From NCBI GenBank assembly GCA_025355115.1, contig JANXLO010000400.1:1-5132 (forward strand): a DNA stretch of 5,132 bases, given 5' to 3'. The notes under the pieces were generated by a model, which worked only from the letters and a program-made list of their open reading frames with translations, was not told the origin of the DNA and made no database searches. Positions 1 to 3,451 of this stretch are shown one piece after another. The position numbers and the translations under genes are program-made. Positions within the stretch are counted from its first letter, which is position 1. Each line of letters opens with the position of its first letter. Source of the DNA: Chthonomonadaceae bacterium. Lineage in GTDB: Bacteria > Armatimonadota > Chthonomonadetes > Chthonomonadales > Chthonomonadaceae.

Positions 1-378
1 TTGAATAGGCGCCGCGCCGCGATATTTGGGCAGCAGCGAGCCATGGACATTGATCGGGCCGAGCGGGGGCAGGTCGAGCAGGGCCTGCGGAACGATCTGA
101 CCGAAGGCGGCGAGGGTGATGACGTCTGGAGCAAGATCTCGGATTTTCTGGATGAATACCTCAGAGCGCACACGTCGAGGCTGCAGCACACGCAGGCCAA
201 GCCGCTCGGCCGTCTTCTTGACGGGGGATGCCGTGATCTGCATTCCTCGCCCCTGCGGCTTGTCCGGCTGAGTCACCACGGCGACGACCTCGTGGCCCGC
301 CTCCAGTAGCGCCATCAGGCAAGGTACCGCGAAATCGGCTGTGCCGAAGAAGACTGTTCGTAGCCTTCGCTCTGTCAT
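1..378 (-). CDS. fmt: Methionyl-tRNA formyltransferase, N-terminal part (runs off left edge)
   Basis: This cytoplasmic enzyme transfers a formyl group from 10-formyltetrahydrofolate to the amino group of initiator Met-tRNA. The first 126 residues are visible and the frame is open to position 1; full proteins of this family are about 310 residues. The N-terminus has the family pattern VFFGTADFAVPCL (residues 9-21), then QPDKPQGRG (37-45), VKKTAERLGL (53-62), AAFGQIVPQALL (90-101), and the active-site segment NVHGSLLPKYRGAAPIQ (110-126). N110 and H112 match the catalytic Asn and His of E. coli Fmt; the third catalytic residue, an Asp, lies beyond the edge. The ATG overlaps the def stop codon as ATGA. 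No purine-rich Shine-Dalgarno is seen in the 20 nt before it, so translation probably depends on ribosomes finishing def. The identification is firm; only the C-terminal domain is unseen. Confidence 0.97.
   Translation of the reverse strand, partial: MTERRLRTVFFGTADFAVPCLMALLEAGHEVVAVVTQPDKPQGRGMQITASPVKKTAERLGLRVLQPRRVRSEVFIQKIRDLAPDVITLAAFGQIVPQALLDLPPLGPINVHGSLLPKYRGAAPIQ
375..378 (-). promoter_or_regulatory. ATGA stop/start overlap coupling def to fmt
   Basis: On the minus strand the fmt start ATG (378-376) shares two bases with the def stop TGA (377-375). The preceding sequence, GTCCGACCG, contains no AGGA-like motif. Termination-reinitiation is therefore the likely way fmt is translated (inference from layout). 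Confidence 0.85.
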
Positions 379-1001
379 CGGTCGGACGCCGCGCCGGACG
401 AGGCTTCCAGTTCGTCGGTCGCCTCATCTTGCGCATCCGTCAGTTCGTCCTCCTCATCCTCGTCATCGTCGGAGCCTGTCGACCATTCCAGTGTGTCTGG
501 GTCAGCCCTATCGATGAAGAGTACGCCATCCAGATGATCGATCTCATGCTGAAGCACTCGGGCTTCAAGTCCTTTGGCCCGAATTGAGACGGGGCGCAGG
601 CGAGCGTCGAAGCCTTTGACCCGGAGCTCCTGGCCGCGCTTCACCTGGCCGGTAAGTCCCGGGATCGAGAGGCAGCCTTCCGGCGGATCGAGTTGCTCAC
701 CTTTCATGCCCATGATTTTGGGATTGATGAGCACCTGGAGTCCGTCCCCCGCATCATAGACCAGGATACGACTGGAGACCCCGACCTGCGGCGCTGCGAG
801 CCCAAGACCTCGGGCTGCGCGCATCGTTGAGATCATATGGTCGATCAGCTTACGTGTTTCAATTGTGACCCGGGTTACCGGCAACGCCTGCCGCCGCAGC
901 ACCGGATGGCCCAGTTTGACAATAGCGGGAATGCGGTTCCATGACTCCTGCAACTCGACAGGGGGCATGAACTGTGCATCGAACTCCGAGCGATCCGACA
1001 T
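375..1001 (-). CDS. def: Peptide deformylase with acidic C-terminal tail
   Basis: Peptide deformylase is a cytoplasmic metalloenzyme that removes the N-formyl group from nascent proteins. The 208-residue product has all three family motifs: GLGLAAPQ (65-72), EGCLS (108-112) and HEIDH (152-156). C110, H152 and H156 are the expected metal ligands and E153 the catalytic acid. The ATG at 1001 is preferred because AAGGAA lies 9 nt upstream, while the in-frame ATG at 1064 falls inside the promoter -10 box. The catalytic fold ends near residue 172. Residues 178-208 form an extra tail that starts with a run of nine Asp/Glu and stays acidic and Ala/Ser-rich, longer than the usual 165-190-residue proteins. 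The gene heads the def-fmt unit and overlaps fmt by 4 bp. The motifs are complete, so it is probably active. Confidence 0.97.
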   Translation of the reverse strand: MSDRSEFDAQFMPPVELQESWNRIPAIVKLGHPVLRRQALPVTRVTIETRKLIDHMISTMRAARGLGLAAPQVGVSSRILVYDAGDGLQVLINPKIMGMKGEQLDPPEGCLSIPGLTGQVKRGQELRVKGFDARLRPVSIRAKGLEARVLQHEIDHLDGVLFIDRADPDTLEWSTGSDDDEDEEDELTDAQDEATDELEASSGAASDR

Positions 1002-1010
1002 CTGTGTGAC

Positions 1011-1016
1011 TTCCTT
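1011..1016 (-). promoter_or_regulatory. Ribosome binding site of def
   Basis: AAGGAA on the minus strand is 9 nt before the ATG at 1001-999. This fixes the start of peptide deformylase at MSDRSEF rather than 21 codons upstream. Confidence 0.8.
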
Positions 1017-1062
1017 GCGGCCTGTTGTCCCTCCATAAACGGGGCACAGGCGAGATGCGAAC

Positions 1063-1092
1063 ATTATACAACAAAATCAGTTTTCATGTGCA
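1063..1092 (-). promoter_or_regulatory. Sigma70-type promoter of def-fmt
   Basis: On the minus strand a perfect -10 box TATAAT (1068-1063) lies in an AT-rich stretch. A four-of-six match to the -35 box, TGCACA (1092-1087), is placed 18 nt upstream. Transcription would start near 1056, giving a leader of about 55 nt before the def ATG. The -10 is convincing; the -35 is weak and its exact position is inferred. Confidence 0.7.
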
Positions 1093-1372
1093 TCGAGAAG
1101 ATATTTTGCCATGTGCTTAAAATCACGTAGCGAAACTATCGGAAGACTCGTCTAAAACAGTGAAAGTGTTTGGCTGCAGCGTCCGCAATGCGGCAGTAGG
1201 AAGGGACGGGCGACGGGGAACTGGGAGGCCGCGTGTGAATTTGGATCGAGGTTGCAGGCGATTGGGCGGGCACAATGCGCTCGAATGTCTGCCGTGATTC
1301 CGAAGCATTGAGGGCACCCGTTGAACGAGTCCCTGCATTTCCGCCAGGACGTTGGGAAAGGGAATTTCCGCT
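1093..1372. other. Divergent intergenic region between def and the BON-like gene
   Basis: Together with the def leader and promoter this makes 371 nt without a gene (1002-1372). The part near def (about 1058-1160) is AT-rich; the rest is GC-rich. A short near-palindrome, CCGCA-A-TGCGG, lies at 1183-1193. The transcript of the plus-strand BON-like gene should begin here. I looked for a -35/-10 pair on the plus strand and found only an isolated -10-like TAAAAT (1118-1123) without a matching -35. No further coding frame with a ribosome binding site was seen. Confidence 0.5.
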
Positions 1373-1615
1373 ATGCCTGCTAACGATGCTGAAGCGACCC
1401 GGCTGGTCCGGGCGCAGATCACCCGACGTTATGTGGATTCCACGATGCTGGATGTCCGCGTGATGCATGGTGTTGTCTACCTGAGAGGGGTGCTCGCAAA
1501 GCTGCGGTCACATCCCGATATCGACCTGGAGCATGAAAAGGAGGTCATCGGTCACTGTCTTCGCGGACAGCATGGGATCCGCGAGATCATCTGGGAAGCC
1601 ACTCTTCGAACTTGA
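1373..1615 (+). CDS. Small BON-domain-like protein
   Basis: The gene encodes 80 residues, essentially one BON-like domain. The pattern fits: an opening amphipathic helix (ATRLVRAQITRRYV, 8-21), a strand-turn-strand with the family's G-V-x-L-x-G core (DVRVMHGVVYLRGVL, 27-41), a second helix (about 50-65), and a closing G-I-x-x-I strand (GIREIIWEATLR, 68-79). BON domains occur in OsmY and in secretin- or channel-associated proteins and are thought to bind phospholipid or other ligands. Here there is no signal peptide or membrane segment, so the protein is probably cytoplasmic and its role is unknown. AAGGGA lies 9 nt before the ATG. An in-frame TTG at 1352 would add seven residues but would place the start before the binding site. 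An unknown 77-residue gene follows on the same strand after 185 nt. The domain call is by pattern only. Confidence 0.75.
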   Translation: MPANDAEATRLVRAQITRRYVDSTMLDVRVMHGVVYLRGVLAKLRSHPDIDLEHEKEVIGHCLRGQHGIREIIWEATLRT

Positions 1616-1627
1616 GTCCCTGTCCCT

Positions 1628-1684
1628 GTTCGGTCGTTTCTCCGTTATCGATCCAATATTTCACGCTTCGAGGCTCGACCGAAC
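1628..1684 (+). repeat. Long-range inverted repeat after the BON-like gene
   Basis: GTTCGGTCG (1628-1636) and CGACCGAAC (1676-1684) are perfect 9-nt reverse complements separated by 39 nt. The left arm starts 13 nt after the BON-like stop codon. No T-run follows, so it is not a typical intrinsic terminator. It could fold in RNA or be coincidental. Confidence 0.45.
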
Positions 1685-1688
1685 CGCC

Positions 1689-1709
1689 CACTCTCCGACA
1701 GGGAGGGTG
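1689..1709 (+). repeat. Compact hairpin between the two small genes
   Basis: CACTCTCC (1689-1696) can pair with GGGAGGGTG-side bases (1702-1709) in an 8-bp stem containing one G-U pair, with a 5-nt loop GACAG. The following sequence, GCAATATCGG, has no T-tract, so termination here would need a factor. Confidence 0.45.
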
Positions 1710-1748
1710 CAATATCGGCTCTCTCTGCCGTCTTCACATCCTTGCTCA

Positions 1749-1774
1749 TCGCTCGCTGACACTGTAGCGAGCGA
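1749..1774 (+). promoter_or_regulatory. Leader hairpin upstream of the 77-residue gene
   Basis: TCGCTCGCT (1749-1757) and AGCGAGCGA (1766-1774) form a perfect 9-bp stem with an 8-nt loop. The stem ends 11 nt before the AGAGGA ribosome binding site (1786-1791). A competing helix, CGCTGA (1755-1760) with TCAGCG (1779-1784), overlaps the same left arm and ends next to the binding site. The two folds cannot coexist. A regulatory role is inference; the base pairing is directly visible. Confidence 0.5.
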
Positions 1775-1800
1775 CCCATCAGCGAAGAGGAAATGCAGCA

Positions 1801-2034
1801 ATGTGGATCAAAGCCGGCCCGCGCTATTTCAACACCGATGGCATCGCCTATATTCAGGTCTCCATGGAGGAGGGAAGCGACATGCCTAAAACGCTCTACC
1901 TGCACTTCATGAACGAAAGCCATACTTTCACGCTTCACGGCCAAGAGGCGGCATCCGTCTTCCTCGCCATGCAGTCGTGCATCTCACAAACCGAGCCCGC
2001 GCACTTCAAGGCACTAGTCGGGGCAGTCGCCTGA
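1801..2034 (+). CDS. Small protein of unknown function (77 residues)
   Basis: I do not recognise this family. The product is 77 residues without signal peptide, membrane segment or cysteine pattern (one Cys, C60). Its sequence suggests a small alpha/beta protein: strands at WIKAGPRYFNT (2-12), GIAYIQV (14-20), KTLYLHFM (30-37) and HTFTLHG (41-47), then a helix rich in Ala, Leu and Phe (about 48-61). The Y-x-N-x-x-x-I-x-Y-I opening looks like a short strand pair binding or packing module. AGAGGA lies 9 nt before the ATG, so the start is well supported. A strong hairpin follows 14 nt after the stop. Coding character is consistent with a real gene: good binding site, GC-rich third positions and a terminator directly downstream. 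It may share a transcript with the BON-like gene or have its own leader, given the hairpins before it. Confidence 0.75.
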   Translation: MWIKAGPRYFNTDGIAYIQVSMEEGSDMPKTLYLHFMNESHTFTLHGQEAASVFLAMQSCISQTEPAHFKALVGAVA

Positions 2035-2047
2035 GGCAGCCACGTAA

Positions 2048-2087
2048 AATTCGCCCTCCGTTCTCAACAGCGAGCGGAGGGCGAATT
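2048..2087. terminator. Bidirectional terminator hairpin
   Basis: AATTCGCCCTCCG (2048-2060) and CGGAGGGCGAATT (2075-2087) are perfect 13-nt reverse complements. Inner CTC (2063-2065) and GAG (2072-2074) can extend the stem past a two-base bulge. On the plus strand it follows the 77-residue gene by 13 nt and is trailed by TTGTTGTC. On the minus strand it follows the tRNA by 18 nt and is trailed by TTT. Its place between convergent genes suggests it stops both, although both T-tracts are short. Confidence 0.85.
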
Positions 2088-2105
2088 GTTGTCAATTTGG
2101 AAATA

Positions 2106-2178
2106 TACGCCTGGTTGGATTTGAACCAACGGCTTCTTGCTTCGGAGGCAAGCACTCTATCCACTGAGCTACAGGCGC
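2106..2178 (-). tRNA. tRNA-Arg (anticodon CCG)
   Basis: A complete 73-nt cloverleaf reads on the minus strand. The acceptor stem is GCGCCTG with CAGGCGT, ending in a G1-U72 wobble and discriminator A73. The D arm is GCTC-AGTGGATA-GAGT, with a G10-U25 wobble. The anticodon stem CTTGC/GCAAG encloses loop CTCCGAA, giving anticodon CCG (complement at 2143-2145), which reads the Arg codon CGG. The T arm is GTTGG-TTCAAAT-CCAAC with a 5-nt variable region. C35 and an A in the D loop after GG agree with known arginyl-tRNA synthetase identity elements. The 3' CCA is not encoded, so CCA-adding enzyme is required. The gene has its own promoter just upstream and a hairpin terminator downstream. Confidence 0.96.
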
Positions 2179-2192
2179 GAATGTCTCGTGAT

Positions 2193-2221
2193 AATATAAC
2201 AGACTATCCGTGTCCTGTCAA
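2193..2221 (-). promoter_or_regulatory. Sigma70-type promoter of tRNA-Arg
   Basis: On the minus strand TTGACA (2221-2216, consensus -35) and TATATT (2198-2193, five of six -10 bases) are separated by exactly 17 nt. Transcription should start near 2186, about 8 nt before the mature tRNA 5' end. It lies in the 63-nt gap after the rhomboid stop codon, which shows no separate terminator, so readthrough from the rhomboid gene into the tRNA is possible. Confidence 0.9.
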
Positions 2222-2241
2222 GATTGAAGCTCGGGCTGAAT

Positions 2242-3279
2242 CTATTTCACTCGATGCATCTGCTGATCCGATGGGGTCTGCGATTCATCCGTTGCTCTCC
2301 CGCCAGAACCGGCATTGGAAGGGTCAGAAGCTGCTTTCAGCGCGGCTGCTGTGGACGCCATCGATGCCTCCTCGGCCTTAGCAGCGGCGCGTTTGGCTTC
2401 TTCAGGGTGATTGTCTCCTAACGCCTGATTCGTGATGTTGAACCATTCGATCGCGATATTGCCGAGTAGAGCCGCCTTATCACCCCCGGTACGAATGCTG
2501 CGCTCATAGTAGACGATGGCGTCCGCGTGGTGATTGCGCTTCCCCGCCTGCATGCCTTTGTACCAGTTCCAGGAGTAGGACCAGGGCATCCACGTCAGCG
2601 ACAGGGCGCATGTGAGGGCCAGCAGAGCAAGTGCACCGATCCAGACCGGCTTGCGGGCCGGGGCGAAGAAAAGCTTGCCGATGGCGACGCCGAAGAGCAG
2701 GCCGCCGAAATGCGCACCGTTGGCGACCGGCAGCGTGTGCGACACGGTGAGATAGATGCAGATCGCGCCCCAGACGAGGAATAGTCGCATATTCTCCTTC
2801 GTCGCTACCTGCTCCCATGATCTGTGGAAGCCCCTCCCTCCCCAGAGCAGTCCCATCATTGCGTAGCCCGCGCCGGAGGCTCCCGCGCCAGTACTTCCCG
2901 AGAGAAGAAGCTCGCAGCAGGAGCCGACCATTGTCGCAATGAGCATGAACAGCAGGTACTTCCAGGCTGGGACCGTCATCTCCAGAGCACTGCCGAGCTT
3001 CCATAGCCACATCATATTGAAAGCGAGATGCATGATGCTGAGGTGGACGAAAAAGGAGGTGAAGAGGGCCATATAACGGCCGTCCCAGATCTGTGCGGGA
3101 TCAAGCACGGCGAAATGGCCCAGCTTATAGGCGGGGCTGCCATTGTCCTCCGGGACGATCCAGTAGGCGGCAGTAATCGTCACGCAGAGCACGATAAAGG
3201 CCATGGTGAAGAGGGGGACGGATTCAGCGGTCTGACGCTGTCGTGAGACTGGTTTGGAGTAGTCGAAGTCGTCGGGCAT
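2242..3279 (-). CDS. Rhomboid intramembrane serine protease with TPR-like C-terminal tail
   Basis: Rhomboids cleave membrane proteins within the bilayer. The 345-residue product shows the family signatures: HLAFN (84-88, matching the H150/N154 oxyanion residues of GlpG), GAGASG with catalytic S135, and NGAHFGG with catalytic H190. A Gly-x-x-x-Glu, GSALE, follows TM2 at 96-100. Hydrophobic segments lie near 23-42, 77-94, 106-126, 131-146, 164-181, 188-205 and 211-230, a 6+1 arrangement. After TM7, residues 240-285 resemble one TPR repeat (G-x-x-A-x-x-Y-x-x-A-I-x-Y-Y-E-R type), followed by an Ala/Glu-rich helix (291-317) and a polar Ser/Gly tail. B. subtilis GluP (YqgP) is a known rhomboid with C-terminal TPRs. 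The ATG at 3279 has AAAGGAA 8 nt upstream; an ATG at 3333 has no such site. The substrate is unknown. No convincing own promoter was seen. Confidence 0.93.
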   Translation of the reverse strand: MPDDFDYSKPVSRQRQTAESVPLFTMAFIVLCVTITAAYWIVPEDNGSPAYKLGHFAVLDPAQIWDGRYMALFTSFFVHLSIMHLAFNMMWLWKLGSALEMTVPAWKYLLFMLIATMVGSCCELLLSGSTGAGASGAGYAMMGLLWGGRGFHRSWEQVATKENMRLFLVWGAICIYLTVSHTLPVANGAHFGGLLFGVAIGKLFFAPARKPVWIGALALLALTCALSLTWMPWSYSWNWYKGMQAGKRNHHADAIVYYERSIRTGGDKAALLGNIAIEWFNITNQALGDNHPEEAKRAAAKAEEASMASTAAALKAASDPSNAGSGGRATDESQTPSDQQMHRVK

Positions 3280-3287
3280 CCTGCCAG

Positions 3288-3294
3288 TTCCTTT
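3288..3294 (-). promoter_or_regulatory. Ribosome binding site of the rhomboid gene
   Basis: AAAGGAA on the minus strand ends 8 nt before the ATG at 3279-3277. It sets the start at MPDDFDY and excludes the 18-codon longer reading from 3333. Confidence 0.8.
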
Positions 3295-3379
3295 CAGGGA
3301 TAGCTGAGTTGGGGCATGGCGACACGCAAGCATCCGTCTTGCTGAGCCAATAGTGATGTCGGTGCTTCTGCTCTATGGC

Positions 3380-3424
3380 CCGAGCGCGAATCACGGCTTG
3401 TTATGCCAGTTGATTCGCGCTCGG
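3380..3424 (-). terminator. 14-bp perfect hairpin after the glycoside hydrolase gene
   Basis: CCGAGCGCGAATCA (3380-3393) and TGATTCGCGCTCGG (3411-3424) are exact reverse complements. Inside the 17-nt loop GGC (3395-3397) and GCC (3405-3407) can pair around TTGTTAT. It starts 27 nt after the hydrolase stop codon and ends about 100 nt before the rhomboid start. The position suggests a terminator for the hydrolase transcript, but no T-tract follows on either strand. It could instead stabilise the mRNA 3' end or be a protein-binding palindrome. Confidence 0.6.
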
Positions 3425-3451
3425 CAGTGCACCAATGAGAGCAGGGAAGCT

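Noticed and set aside
1..309. Plus-strand open frame opposite fmt
   Set aside because: It is antisense to a clear fmt coding region and its protein has no coherent motif.
375..1064. Longer deformylase reading starting at the ATG at 1064
   Set aside because: That ATG overlaps the TATAAT -10 box and lies upstream of the predicted transcript start; the ATG at 1001 has a proper ribosome binding site.
1252..1280. TTGCAG near 1252 as a -35 box for the BON-like gene
   Set aside because: No -10-like hexamer occurs at 16-18 nt spacing; the nearest AT-containing bases are too close.
1352..1372. TTG at 1352 as the start of the BON-like protein
   Set aside because: It lies upstream of the AAGGGA site that is correctly spaced for the ATG at 1373, and its extra residues do not add to the domain.
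2106..2178. tRNA-Arg as an integration site for a mobile element
   Set aside because: No integrase gene and no second copy of the tRNA 3' end were seen in the window.
3280..3333. ATG at 3333 as the rhomboid start
   Set aside because: No Shine-Dalgarno is found before it, while AAAGGAA is well placed for the ATG at 3279.
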